DNA from: Motiliproteus sp. SC1-56
Lineage (GTDB): Bacteria; Pseudomonadota; Gammaproteobacteria; Pseudomonadales; Balneatricaceae
Length of the DNA stretch: 64,000 bases
Reading direction: 5' to 3'
Assembly: GCF_017309075.1 (NCBI RefSeq)
Contig: NZ_JAEMGS010000005.1
Location: 1 to 64,000, forward strand
Notes under the pieces: model-generated
Seen by the model: the letters and a program-made list of their open reading frames with translations, nothing else
Told to the model about the DNA's origin: nothing
Databases searched by the model: none
Part shown: positions 29,801-38,304 of the stretch, piece by piece
Position numbering within the stretch: the stretch's first letter is position 1
Layout of the letters: each line of letters begins with the position of its first letter
Made by a program: the position numbers and the translations under genes

Positions 29801-30442
29801 TCCCGCCCGGGTGAAGTTCTCGGGCGCGGCCGCCAGCAACGGGGCCCGGCTGCTCAGCGCACGTCCAAAGCAACGCATAAAAGCCTGGGGCGTGTGCCAG
29901 CCCCGTTCGCTCAACAGCTCGAACCGCTCGCTGTGGGCAATGCGCCGCAACCAGTCCCGCACCGCCTCCAGGGCCTGCTCGCTGGTGTCGGCCTCCATCT
30001 CCAGCTCCATGGGCAGGTCGCTGCTCAGGGCGTGCTGCCTGAGCACCCGGGCGCAGAAGCCGTGGATGGTGAAGATGGCCGCCTCATCCAAGTGCAGCAG
30101 GGCGCTCTGCAGCAGCGGGACCGCCCGGGCCCGGTCGAAGCGAGCCTCCATCGCCGCGAAAAAGGGATCCGCCCCCAGCGTGCCCCAGTGGCTGGCAGCG
30201 TGGCGCAGCTCCCGGTCGATGCGTCCGCGCAGCTCCTCGGTGGCCGCCTTGGTGAAGGTCATGACCAGGATGGACTCCACCGGCAACTGCCGTTCGACCA
30301 GCAGGCGGATATAGAGCCGGGTGATGTTGTACGTTTTGCCGGTTCCGGCACTGGCCTCGATCAGGTGACGACCGCTCAGGGTCAGTGCGGCGGGATCCAG
30401 GTGGCGCTGCTTTGGCTTGGCTATCGTCGGGTTGGACATCAT
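26870..30442 (-). CDS. recB: RecBCD exonuclease subunit beta (3'-5' helicase and nuclease)
   Basis: RecB combines a UvrD-like 3'-5' helicase with the nuclease domain that resects double-strand breaks and loads RecA at Chi. In 1190 residues I see Walker A EASAGTGKTYNITRLY near the N-terminus, VDEFQDTDPSQYAILE, GDPKQAIYSFRGGDI, THGSKGLEYPVVFVPF and VAVTRAEQRCYL. The C-terminal nuclease motif is MHGFIDLVFEHGGRFYVADY (catalytic Asp and DYK). ATGA overlaps with both neighbours. Confidence 0.97.
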   Translation of the reverse strand: MMSNPTIAKPKQRHLDPAALTLSGRHLIEASAGTGKTYNITRLYIRLLVERQLPVESILVMTFTKAATEELRGRIDRELRHAASHWGTLGADPFFAAMEARFDRARAVPLLQSALLHLDEAAIFTIHGFCARVLRQHALSSDLPMELEMEADTSEQALEAVRDWLRRIAHSERFELLSERGWHTPQAFMRCFGRALSSRAPLLAAAPENFTRAGLAQKAAVREELLAHEAEIVSRLIDSHKEAEKRRGEWEILLEWLAGEALEAPPKAAMDFVNGNRYRKDEALKAWLQPFKDLKSRLPELARDAEAARIYPVIREGLEAIRAAFAASKERLGLMDFDDLITLLAERVTAKEGAALVAALRQQYPVALVDEFQDTDPSQYAILERVYPHREEALAEPESGTALFMIGDPKQAIYSFRGGDIFTYLQARGGADDCWHMDTNWRSVPAMVNAYNRLFWGAPLDQDPEPVFGYGIDYEPVKAAKASRAHDALMESPPGDSLRALNFVWLTGDEEEEGKEKVTADFRHQVARWCCGEIHRLLSEPVRLGSGDRQARALEERDVAILVRTGTEAAIMQEALLEAGYPSVYLSARDNIFHSPEALELSQVLQGILACEEPRQLHRAFATALLGGDAARLARLASDADALVEARYQLSALRERWRREGFIPMMMALIHGHLQPPPARHERCLTNHLHLAELLQQASGNLRHPQQLLEWLNDQIQGSGGDSQAELRLESDANLIRIVTQHGSKGLEYPVVFVPFANYRKDPLSQGNQKAEYLAFHDPESGEARQQLGRTPEAETLARDEALAEAVRLLYVAVTRAEQRCYLCCAPYGKTLESPLARTLGFGARREGEPDWPAELAALAASEPENCALLKVNVERLAAAQRSAAGATDGHAQAAKFTGHIDGNWRLSSFSALTRNLDHARRDRKDHDDDRTAAAEPATGELALRFRLAKGAHAGNLLHDALEHTDFTQPRWKEALREPLLRFGGLAQADVAHLEQWLQECLEAPLPAVGGGETLRLCDLSWPHTLRESEFYFSMPGSRVAALARILREHRGEGATLELPGQQPLRGMMHGFIDLVFEHGGRFYVADYKSTHLGNRFEDYGYAALKRNNEANFYDLQYLIYSLALHRYLKGRVPDYQPGRHFGGVYYLYLRGMAAGRTSGIYHTAIDETLLDALDALFQGAAGASRGGMK

Positions 30443-33400
30443 GCTCCCCTCTGCCCGGTTACGGTGGCAGATTCACCGGCAACCCCGGAAAGTGCGGCAC
30501 AGGGCCGCTCGTAAACCGCCCTGATGGGGTCCCACCACTCCGCAAGCTCCGCCCCCTCGGGCCAGAACCAGCGGACGTAAGCATCCCGTCCGGTGCCGTA
30601 GGGGTTGGCGAAGGGACCGTCGTCCCACTCCGTCCACCACTGCCGGGCACGGGCGGCATCGGCGTCAGGCCTGCGCACGAAGCCCTCGCGAGACTTTTTA
30701 TACTGGGCAGCGCACACCGCGAACCCCAGCTGCGCATTCAGCAGCAGCGGGCGGCAGCGGCCCGCACGCCAGGTTTCAAGCAGCTCCACCAGGTGCGCTT
30801 CGGCCGCCGGTTGGGAGGCGAGCTCCAACTGCTCAACTTCCGGATTGCCCTCCTTGTCGGTGGCCAGGAAGAGGCCCCGGCTGCGCTGGGAAACGCCGGT
30901 CGCACAGGCCAGCAGGTGGTAAAGCCAGAGCCGCAGGCGATCCTTCGCCTTGACCCGGGCGGGACGCGACAGCAGCAGTTCGGGCCCCTCAACGGTTGCC
31001 ACCAGCGGCAGCTCCGCGCTAAGGCGCACCCCGGCCAGGGTCAGCTCCACCGACCGTTTTTCCACAGGGCCGGCCTCGGCCAGCGCCCGGGCCAGCACCC
31101 TGGCCTCGGCCTCCCAGCTGTCGAGAATCGCCTCGCAGCCCCGGCTGTCCGGCAATTGGCCACCCACGGCGAGAATTTCCCTCGCCTGGGCCGTGGCCCG
31201 GGCCGGCTGCGGATCCAGCTGCGCCGCCAGCAACCGCTCGCGGCCCTGAAAAGCGGCCAGGGGATCGGCGTCAAAGGGCTCGGCGTCATCCAACAGATCC
31301 CCCTCGGCGCTCAAATTCAGTCCCAGCCGCTCCTCGGCAAAGGCCCGCGGCGGATTCTCGAAGAACCGCACCAGCGACTCCAGCGTCACGCTCTCCAGGC
31401 CCGCCTCGTCCCGGGTCACCTCCGGCTCGGGCAGTTCGATCAGGTTATCCCTGGCTTCGCCGGGCCGGCTGAGCGCCAGCCAGCGACCGTCGAAGCTGGG
31501 CCGTGCGCCCTCGAAATTGGCCGGGCTGAAGGGATGCAACGGCGCCATCTGCAATTGCGATGCGCCGTCCCCCGGCTCGAAACGCCAGCCGTAGCCCCGG
31601 GCCAGGTAATCCATCAGTTCGCTGAGGATCAGGCTGGGCTGGCGCTCGCTGTTGTTCTTGATGTCCGCCCCCTGGTAGCTCAGGTAGAGCTTGTGCCGAG
31701 TGCAGATCAGGGCCTCGAGAAACAGGTAGCGATCGTCGCCGCGGCGGGAGCGATCGCCCGCCCGACGGGGTGTCGAGGCCATCAGGTCAAAACCGAAGGG
31801 GACCTGTTGCCGGGGGTACGCCCCATCGTTGAGGCCAAGAATGGCGATCACCCGAAAAGGCGCGCTGCGCATGGGCTCCAGGGAGCAGAAGGTGATCTGC
31901 CCGGTCATGAAGCGATTGCCGCCGTCGGGAAGGCCCAGGTGGTGGTTGAGATAAAAGCGCACCACGTCCAGCGTCAGGGGCGCCCGGTACCCGACCCGGT
32001 CGGTCCAGCTCAGCAGCTGGCCGATCGCCTTGTCCAGCTCTTCGCCCGCCTCCGTCTCCCGGCTGTCCTGGGTGGCGGCGAAAAAATCATCGCGCAGGGC
32101 ACGCAGGTAATCGCCCCACTCCTTGGGGGTCCGCCGCCGCGACAGGGCCTGGGCGTGCTGCTGCAGGCGCTCCAGCAGCTGCATGAGGCGACCCAGCAAC
32201 AGGGCATCACTGCCCTCCACATGGGGCAGCAGCCACTGGTGGTCCACCAGCTCAGCCTGGTCACCACGGGCAAAGCCCAGCAGCATGCGGCGCAGCCCCC
32301 ACTGCCAGCTGAACAGCTCGGACGCGCTGTCGGCGCCGGTCACCCGGGCCTTATGCTCGCCGTCCAGACCCCAGTGGATACAGGCCTCGCTGAGCCACCA
32401 CTCCAGGGTCAGCAGCTCGTCATCGTTAAATCCGAAACGCTGCTGCACCGTCGGCAGGCGCAGCAGGTCAAGCACTTTGGAGACCTGGAAGCGGCTGTCG
32501 GGCAACTGCAGCAGTTCCAGGAAGCTGCTGATCAACGGTTCGGCGTCCCGCGGCGCCCGGTCGGTCACCGCCACCGGCAGTCTCGGCTCGTCTACCCCCA
32601 CGGCGCCGGCGCCAAAACCGGTGTCAAAGACCGCCCCGATGTAGGGGGCGTAATCCTCCACCTGGGGACAGGTGACCAACACATCCCGGGGGGTGAGCGT
32701 CGGGTCTTCATTGAAACGATGCAGCAGCCAGTCGTGCAACGCCTGCAGTTCGCGCAGCGCGCTGTGGCTGGCGCTGAAAGTGATGCTGTCGTCCACCTCG
32801 GGGGAGACCGGCTGCGCCGGGTCGGCCGGGCGGGCATCGCGCAGGCGCAGAATGTCGGACTGGACCTTTTCCAGCACCGTGGGGCCGCTGTCGGTCCCGG
32901 GGCGCGTCGCCTCGTCGAGTTCGAAGGCGGCAATTTCAAAGGTATCCAGCCCCTGCAGGGCGGCGAAGAACTCCTTGCCCTGGCTGCCCAGGTTGGCCAG
33001 CAGCGGGTTGCCCACCTCCGCATCGTGGTCAGGCGCGTCTGCGACCGCATCCGGCTCCGGCTGGGCCAGCCAGCGTCGAGCCTGCTCGGCGCGCTGGGCC
33101 GCCAGCTGCTTCTCCGACTGCAGGTTGCCCCAGTACTCCACGCAGGGGTTGAGGTGAAACAGGTGCACCTGAACATGTCGCGCCAGGCGATCGAAGAACC
33201 CGAGGGTGCTGGGCGGCAGGGTGTTGATGGCGAACAGGCACACCTGGGGCGGCAGCTTCTCCCGGTGCGAACCCAGGGCCGCGGCGGCCTCGCGCTGCAG
33301 GCGCACCGGGTGATCCGGCTCCTCCGCCACCAGCGCCTGCCACAGCGCCCCCTGCCAGTTCGGCGGCAGCGCGTCCGGGGTTTCGCCGGCATCCCAGGCC

Positions 33401-33888
33401 TCGATCCAGTCCGGGCGGAACAGCAGGTACTGCTCAAAAAGATCCGCCTGCTTGGCGGCGAGCTGGTAGCGCTTGAGCGGATCGGCCTCGACCTCGGCCC
33501 CCGGCAGCGCCTTGCGCCAGTAGCGGGTGGGTTCGGCAAAACGCGGGTCGGCGACGATCGCCTCACTGGCCAGCAAACGGTCGATCCGCCAAGCCAGCGC
33601 CTCGCGCTGGTAAGGCGACTCCAGCGGCACCCGCTCCACACCGAGCACCTTGCGCACCAGTTGCCAGATAAAGACCCCGGGCATCGGAAACTGGGTGTTC
33701 ATGCACACTCCCCGCGACTCGGCCAGGGCCATGCTGACCCAGTGCTGCATGCCCTTGCTCTCGACAATCACGGTGTGGGAAGAAAGGGCAGCCCCCGGCG
33801 ACAGGCGCAGCACCTGGTCCAGCAACACCGCCAGGTCTTCCAGGCGGTTGGCGGGGTAAACGGTGATCTGGCCAGCACCTTGCGGCAT
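30439..33888 (-). CDS. recC: RecBCD exonuclease subunit gamma (Chi recognition)
   Basis: RecC holds the complex together and scans for Chi. The 1149-residue protein begins with ITVYPANRLEDLAVLLDQVL. It contains VESKGMQHWVSMALAESRGV and FPMPGVFIWQLVRKVLG, typical RecC N-terminal blocks, and later MTGQITFCSLEPMRSAPFRV and ILGLNDGAYPRQ. The ATG at 33888 has AAGGA upstream and gives the family length; the open frame extends about 300 bases further but that part is not RecC-like. No ptrA-type protease lies between recC and recB, unlike in E. coli. Confidence 0.96.
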   Translation of the reverse strand: MPQGAGQITVYPANRLEDLAVLLDQVLRLSPGAALSSHTVIVESKGMQHWVSMALAESRGVCMNTQFPMPGVFIWQLVRKVLGVERVPLESPYQREALAWRIDRLLASEAIVADPRFAEPTRYWRKALPGAEVEADPLKRYQLAAKQADLFEQYLLFRPDWIEAWDAGETPDALPPNWQGALWQALVAEEPDHPVRLQREAAAALGSHREKLPPQVCLFAINTLPPSTLGFFDRLARHVQVHLFHLNPCVEYWGNLQSEKQLAAQRAEQARRWLAQPEPDAVADAPDHDAEVGNPLLANLGSQGKEFFAALQGLDTFEIAAFELDEATRPGTDSGPTVLEKVQSDILRLRDARPADPAQPVSPEVDDSITFSASHSALRELQALHDWLLHRFNEDPTLTPRDVLVTCPQVEDYAPYIGAVFDTGFGAGAVGVDEPRLPVAVTDRAPRDAEPLISSFLELLQLPDSRFQVSKVLDLLRLPTVQQRFGFNDDELLTLEWWLSEACIHWGLDGEHKARVTGADSASELFSWQWGLRRMLLGFARGDQAELVDHQWLLPHVEGSDALLLGRLMQLLERLQQHAQALSRRRTPKEWGDYLRALRDDFFAATQDSRETEAGEELDKAIGQLLSWTDRVGYRAPLTLDVVRFYLNHHLGLPDGGNRFMTGQITFCSLEPMRSAPFRVIAILGLNDGAYPRQQVPFGFDLMASTPRRAGDRSRRGDDRYLFLEALICTRHKLYLSYQGADIKNNSERQPSLILSELMDYLARGYGWRFEPGDGASQLQMAPLHPFSPANFEGARPSFDGRWLALSRPGEARDNLIELPEPEVTRDEAGLESVTLESLVRFFENPPRAFAEERLGLNLSAEGDLLDDAEPFDADPLAAFQGRERLLAAQLDPQPARATAQAREILAVGGQLPDSRGCEAILDSWEAEARVLARALAEAGPVEKRSVELTLAGVRLSAELPLVATVEGPELLLSRPARVKAKDRLRLWLYHLLACATGVSQRSRGLFLATDKEGNPEVEQLELASQPAAEAHLVELLETWRAGRCRPLLLNAQLGFAVCAAQYKKSREGFVRRPDADAARARQWWTEWDDGPFANPYGTGRDAYVRWFWPEGAELAEWWDPIRAVYERPCAALSGVAGESATVTGQRGA

Positions 33889-34084
33889 GAATGGTTTCCT
33901 TCTCGTTGGCCGACTGTAGCCGGCCATTATAAAAGGTTTCAGGGGGGCTTTTGCCAGTCGACTTGAAACCGCACCGAAGTCATCCTTCAGCACCCGCGGC
34001 CCGGCTGATCTAAGCTTTGCCGAGCAAAGGGTGTTCACTAAAGCCGAGTCCCCCGTGCTCCCCGCCTCGCCTTGAGAAACCGCC

Positions 34085-34492
34085 ATGAAGGATTCACCGC
34101 CAGATGCTGTCGTCGCTCGGGAACTCAAGCGCCTAGACCGCTTGGCCGAGCTCCTGGACAGCGCCTTTGTGGTGCCCGGCACGCGCTGGCGATTCGGGGT
34201 CGATGCGCTGCTGGGGCTGATCCCGGGCCTGGGAGACGTGGCGGGGGGCGTGCTCTCCTGTTACCTCATCTTCCGGGCATGGCGGCTGGGGATTGCACCG
34301 GGTTACCTGGTCAGCATGCTGGGCAACGTGGTGCTGGAGGTGTTTCTCGGCGCGGTCCCCGTGGCCGGGGATCTGTTTGATGCCTGGTTCAAGGCCAACC
34401 GGCGCAACATGCGCTTACTGCGGCGCGCCCTGCAGCAAAACGCTGAAATGAGGAAAAGGGCCGCAGGCGGAAAGTCGCTAAGCGGCCAATAA
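34085..34492 (+). CDS. DUF4112 membrane protein
   Basis: A 135-residue protein of the DUF4112 family (LDRLAELLDSAFVVPGTRWR, FGVDALLGLIPGLGDVAGGV, GAVPVAGDLFDAWFKANRRN). About two membrane segments lie between about 45 and 100, with a basic C-terminal tail. The family is widespread and of unknown function. It is divergent from recC, with about 196 bp between. Confidence 0.88.
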   Translation: MKDSPPDAVVARELKRLDRLAELLDSAFVVPGTRWRFGVDALLGLIPGLGDVAGGVLSCYLIFRAWRLGIAPGYLVSMLGNVVLEVFLGAVPVAGDLFDAWFKANRRNMRLLRRALQQNAEMRKRAAGGKSLSGQ

Positions 34493-34500
34493 AAGGGTCG

Positions 34501-35001
34501 CTAACCGCCCAGCAACTGGGGGTTGAGCTGCCACACCGAATAGTTAAGCAGCGCCGCAAAACTGACCCAGAGCCAGTAGGGAATAAGCAGGACCGCCGCC
34601 AGGCGGCTGTGCTGCCAGAAGGCAACCAGGGTCGCCAGAATAAGCGCCCAGAGCAGTAAAACATCCAGCAGCGCCGCGCCGCCCAGGTGCCAAGCAAAGA
34701 ACAGCCAACTCCAGAGACCGTTGAATACCAGTTGCACCAGGTAGAGCAGCAAGGCTCGCCGGGCGCCGGCAAAGCCGCCCCGGCGCCAGACCAGCCAGGC
34801 CGCCAGCGCCATCAGGATAAACAACAGCGTCCAGACCGGGCCGAACACCCCGGCCCCGGGGGCCCAGTCGGGCCGGGCCAGCTGTGAATAAAAGGCGGGC
34901 GCCTCCAGGGAGGCGATAGCGCCAACACCGGCCACAACGCAACTGATCACCAGCCAGGTAACCAGGCCGGTAAACTGCGCTTCCTTGCGTAAAGGTTCCA
35001 T
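34501..35001 (-). CDS. TspO/MBR-family membrane protein
   Basis: A five-helix TspO (translocator protein) homologue, 166 residues. Family residues are visible in WAPGAGVFGPVWTLLFILMA, LVQLVFNGLWSWLFFAWHLG and IPYWLWVSFAALLNYSVWQL. TspO proteins bind porphyrins and influence tetrapyrrole or stress responses in proteobacteria. The ATG at 35001 gives the usual N-terminus; a longer frame exists. It is convergent with the DUF4112 gene. Confidence 0.9.
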   Translation of the reverse strand: MEPLRKEAQFTGLVTWLVISCVVAGVGAIASLEAPAFYSQLARPDWAPGAGVFGPVWTLLFILMALAAWLVWRRGGFAGARRALLLYLVQLVFNGLWSWLFFAWHLGGAALLDVLLLWALILATLVAFWQHSRLAAVLLIPYWLWVSFAALLNYSVWQLNPQLLGG

Positions 35002-35067
35002 GTCGTTCGTCCAATGGATTGCGGTTACCGCCAGCTTAGGCCATTCCGCCACCCCGCGTCGGCGCCC

Positions 35068-35517
35068 TCAGGCACGGTAACCGTCGACTTTGCCCAGGGG
35101 CACGGCACTGCGCAAAAACAGCCCGCTGCCCCGCCCGAGCTCCTCCCCCTTTTCATCCTCGATAATGGCTTCGGCGACAAACTGGTTTCCGTTGCGACTT
35201 AACACGCGCCCCTGTGTCCGCACGCATCCGTCCACCACCGGGCGGGTGAAATAGGTGGTAAAGGACGCGGTCTGCAGGAAAAAACGCTGTTCGAGTGTTG
35301 CCGCGGCAAAAAAGGCCGCCTCGTCGAGCAGCTTGAAATAGACAGCACCGTGGACGGCGCCAGCCGCGTGGTGATAACGGTCGCAGAGGTCCGCCTCGAT
35401 GCAGGCACGCCCGTCGGCAAGCGCCAGCCGGGAGGGAATCAGCGCGTGAATCGGTCCGGCGCGATACATGGCTTCGAGGGCCGCCAGATGCGGGTAAGGA
35501 TTCGGGCGAGGGTCCAT
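35068..35517 (-). CDS. PaaI-type hotdog thioesterase
   Basis: A 149-residue single-hotdog protein of the PaaI/YiiD thioesterase group. The helix-containing motif HHAAGAVHGAVYFKLLDEAA carries the HGG-like turn and the acidic residue expected to activate water. TTYFTRPVVDGCVRTQGRVL and GNQFVAEAIIEDEKG complete the fold. AAAGGAG precedes the ATG at 35517. It probably hydrolyses an acyl-CoA, with unknown chain. Confidence 0.82.
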   Translation of the reverse strand: MDPRPNPYPHLAALEAMYRAGPIHALIPSRLALADGRACIEADLCDRYHHAAGAVHGAVYFKLLDEAAFFAAATLEQRFFLQTASFTTYFTRPVVDGCVRTQGRVLSRNGNQFVAEAIIEDEKGEELGRGSGLFLRSAVPLGKVDGYRA

Positions 35518-35875
35518 AAGCGCTCCTTTGGGAAGGGTCGGCAATCCCGCCCCCCTGGCAAGCGTAGCCGCTCGCCCCGCTCGCGGACAGCGACCGGCCT
35601 GAACCCGTGCTCAAACGCAGGTCTAAACGCGGGTCTATAGTGGAAGTGAATCAATGCCCCGCTGCCTGCTCGAAGCTCGCCTAAGCGGATTGCGCACAGG
35701 GGCGAACATTCATGGGAGCACCCAGCCCCACCAAGACGGAGTCGATCGGTCATGAGCTTGTACGGTGTCGCGGGGATGAATGTGCCGACAGCCGTCGTGT
35801 CCCCAGCGTCCCTTAGAAGGCATAACACGAAGCCGTCCCTTCCCGGCCCGCTGGCGCTCAGCCCTACACCCTCCC
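35518..35875. other. Intergenic region between thioesterase and cryptochrome genes
   Basis: A 358-bp divergent gap. I see the ribosome site of the thioesterase gene at its left edge but no convincing promoter, hairpin or small gene elsewhere. Confidence 0.5.
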
Positions 35876-37171
35876 ATGCATAACCGCGCCCTGCTCTGGT
35901 TTAACCAGGACCTGCGCCTAGACGACAACCTCGCCCTGCGCATCGCCGCTCGGCAGAGCCGGCAGCTGCTGTGTATCTACTGCCTGGACCCGGTCCAGTT
36001 CCGCAGCGACCACTACGGTACCCGGGGGCTGGGCGAACGGCGCTGGGGCTTTCTCCACGCCTCACTCGCTGCCCTGGACCAGGCTCTTGATGCGTACGGG
36101 CAACGCCTTCATGTGTTGCTGGGCGAGCCCGTACAGCTGATATCCCAGCTGGTACCGCTGCTGGACCTGGACGCCGTCTATCGCGGCCACCCCACGGTTC
36201 CCGATGAGTTCCAGCCGTGGCAACGGCTCCAGCAGCGTTTCCCTTATCTGCGCTGGGTTGCGGTGCGCAACGGGGAGCTGTTCAGCCAGCGCCGGCTGCC
36301 GTTCCCGCTCAGCGCGCTGCCCACCGCTGAGTCCGACTTTATCGCCGGGATGGTTCAGGGGTCTGTGCCCCCGCCCTGTCCCCCGCCCAGGGTCCTGCCG
36401 CCACCCCCGCCAGACGTCCCAAGCGGCCCGAAGCCGCCGCCCACGTCCGCGGTGCCTTCACCAGTCCCGACGGGCGAACGGGAGCTCAAGCTCCAGCTGC
36501 AATGCTATCTGCAGACGCCACCGGCGGACGGGGAGGTCAGCGATCCGCCAAGCAACTGCCGGCTGGATCCCTGGTTTGCCAACGGCAGCCTGTCGCCCCG
36601 CCGGGCCTGGGCGGCGTCAAACAAGCCCGACGTCGCCCCCGCGGCGCAAAAGGCGCTGAGGGCTGTCCTGCTGAGACGGGAATATTACCGCTGGCACGCC
36701 CGGTACGCCGGGGACCGGCTCTACGCCTTCAGCGGCGTTGCCGGGCGACGCCCGCTCACCAGCTTCTACCCGGAGCGGTTTGCCCGCTGGTGCCAGGGTG
36801 ATACGCCCTTACCCCTGGTCAACGCCTGCCTCAACGAACTCAACAGCACAGGGCTTCTCGCGCCCTGGGGACGCCGGCTGGCGGCGCGCTACCTGGTAAA
36901 GGAGCTGGCCGTGGACTGGCGGGCCGGCGCCCGCTATTTCCAACAGCAGCGGCTGGACTACGACGCCGCGGAGAACTGGGGCCTGTGGCAACAGGTGGCC
37001 GGGGTCGGACCGGCTGCCGGGCAGGAACAGTGCGATTTGGAGGATGCCGCGACCCTGTCGGCGCGCCATGACCCCACAGGGGCGTACCAACGCCGTTGGA
37101 GCCCGGGGACAGCGGCCGAAGCCATCGATTCAGTGGATCCCGCGGACTGGCCGATTCCGCCGCGGCATTGA
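35876..37171 (+). CDS. DASH-type cryptochrome / photolyase-family flavoprotein
   Basis: A 431-residue cryptochrome/photolyase. The N-terminal alpha/beta domain starts RALLWFNQDLRLDDNLALRI and includes DAVYRGHPTVPDEFQPWQRL. The FAD-binding helical domain has DPWFANGSLSPRRAW, REYYRWHARYAGDRLYAFSG, RYLVKELAVDWRAGARYFQQ and DYDAAENWGLWQQVAGVG. These fit the DASH group, although the usual SNWGNW is altered. Between the domains (about 162-200) is a proline-rich linker with runs of PPP that is not part of the normal fold. Single-stranded DNA repair or blue-light sensing is possible. Confidence 0.82.
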   Translation: MHNRALLWFNQDLRLDDNLALRIAARQSRQLLCIYCLDPVQFRSDHYGTRGLGERRWGFLHASLAALDQALDAYGQRLHVLLGEPVQLISQLVPLLDLDAVYRGHPTVPDEFQPWQRLQQRFPYLRWVAVRNGELFSQRRLPFPLSALPTAESDFIAGMVQGSVPPPCPPPRVLPPPPPDVPSGPKPPPTSAVPSPVPTGERELKLQLQCYLQTPPADGEVSDPPSNCRLDPWFANGSLSPRRAWAASNKPDVAPAAQKALRAVLLRREYYRWHARYAGDRLYAFSGVAGRRPLTSFYPERFARWCQGDTPLPLVNACLNELNSTGLLAPWGRRLAARYLVKELAVDWRAGARYFQQQRLDYDAAENWGLWQQVAGVGPAAGQEQCDLEDAATLSARHDPTGAYQRRWSPGTAAEAIDSVDPADWPIPPRH

Positions 37172-37249
37172 CAAGCGGCCAGACGCAGGAATATCAAAAG
37201 CGGATGCACAGCGGCGCAGGATTCGACACCGCTGTGCAGGGGGCTGATC

Positions 37250-37936
37250 TTAGAAGCGATAGCCCAGCATCAAGGAAGAGACAAAGGGATCGATATCCAC
37301 ATCGACCTTGCTGGCCTCTCCGCCCAGTTTGAACTCGGCGGTGGTGTCGATATCCAGGTAACGGACCGAGCCGTTAACGGACCAGCGCTCGTTCAACTGG
37401 TAATCGAAGCCCACCTGGGCCGCCAATCCCCAGGAGTCCTCCAGTTCCAGGTCACTGAAGCCCTGGGCCTTGCGGCTGGCATCAAACTCCTCCTCGAAGA
37501 AGGTGGTGTAATTGATGCCAACACCGACATAGGGCTGAAAGCGGGCGCTGCTGTCGTTGAAGTAGTAGAGCGCGCTCAGCGTGGGCGGCAGGTGCTTGAC
37601 GTCGCCCAGGGCACCGTTACCCAAGAGGGGGGCCGTGTCCTTCTCCAGGTTGACGTCGTGGTTGAAGGGGGTGGCCGCCAGCAGTTCAACGGCCCAGTGA
37701 GGGCGCACAAAATAGACCAGGTTAAGACCCAGCTGGGTATCGTCTTCCACGCTCACTTCCAGGCCGGTCTTGCCCAGCGCGCCAAAGTCGGTAAAGACCT
37801 TGCCGCTGTCATCGTTGGGGGCGACGTGGGTGGCGCCGGCCCGCACCACCCAGTCACCGGCCTCGTACGCGTAGGTCGCGACCGGCAGAGCACTCAAAGT
37901 AGCAGCCAGCGCGCAGCAGAGAGGTGTTTTTTGCAT
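37250..37936 (-). CDS. ompW: OmpW-family outer-membrane protein
   Basis: An eight-stranded outer-membrane barrel, 228 residues, with signal peptide MQKTPLCCALAATLSALPVA. It starts GDWVVRAGATHVAPNDDSGK and has the typical GLNLVYFVRPHWAVELLAAT and KHLPPTLSALYYF (OmpW signature). It ends in SLMLGYRF with the C-terminal phenylalanine used for barrel assembly. OmpW proteins admit small hydrophobic molecules and are induced without oxygen in E. coli. An FNR-like site upstream supports the same here. Confidence 0.93.
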   Translation of the reverse strand: MQKTPLCCALAATLSALPVATYAYEAGDWVVRAGATHVAPNDDSGKVFTDFGALGKTGLEVSVEDDTQLGLNLVYFVRPHWAVELLAATPFNHDVNLEKDTAPLLGNGALGDVKHLPPTLSALYYFNDSSARFQPYVGVGINYTTFFEEEFDASRKAQGFSDLELEDSWGLAAQVGFDYQLNERWSVNGSVRYLDIDTTAEFKLGGEASKVDVDIDPFVSSLMLGYRF

Positions 37937-37961
37937 TGCTATTTCCTGTTCAGAAGAAGTT

Positions 37962-38010
37962 CGCCGGCATCCTAGCCAAAAACCCTACTCGCCGTATTGA
38001 TTTAGGTCAT
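37962..38010 (-). promoter_or_regulatory. Predicted FNR-type promoter of ompW
   Basis: Read on the minus strand, ATGACCTAAATCAA (38010-37997) matches 8 of 10 FNR half-site positions. A TAGGAT -10 lies at 37974-37969. With a start at 37962 the box centre falls at -41.5. The rest of the 368-bp gap to msrAB holds only the hairpin listed next. Confidence 0.55.
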
Positions 38011-38262
38011 CAATAACACCACCAAAAGCGCGCCATTAGCCGCTAAACTGACAGCCTCATTGCGTTACATCATTTTTACCACTCACCCCGGGCGTCACGG
38101 CACGGGTTTTTAAGGGACGGGGTTTTAAGGTTCACGGACGCCAACCTCGACATAAAAGCACCAGCCTTTGCAACAAAACGCAGGGTGGCACGTCCAGTTA
38201 GTACATGGCCGCGGAACCCGGTTCGGCGGAAACCATCACACTAGATTGAGATAAGTCCTCGC

Positions 38263-38280
38263 GGCCCCGGTTTCGGGGCC
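38263..38280 (+). repeat. Hairpin in the msrAB leader
   Basis: GGCCCCG-GTTT-CGGGGCC forms a perfect 7-bp GC stem ending 12 bp before the GGAGG ribosome site of msrAB. There is no T run, so it looks more like an mRNA-stabilising or translation-modulating structure than a terminator. Confidence 0.5.
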
Positions 38281-38304
38281 TGTTAAACGGACGGAGGAAT
38301 CGAC

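Noticed and set aside
30385-33966. A 1193-codon plus-strand open frame opposite recC
   Set aside because: Antisense shadow of recC with low-complexity Gln/Gly/Pro composition; recC itself matches its family along its length.
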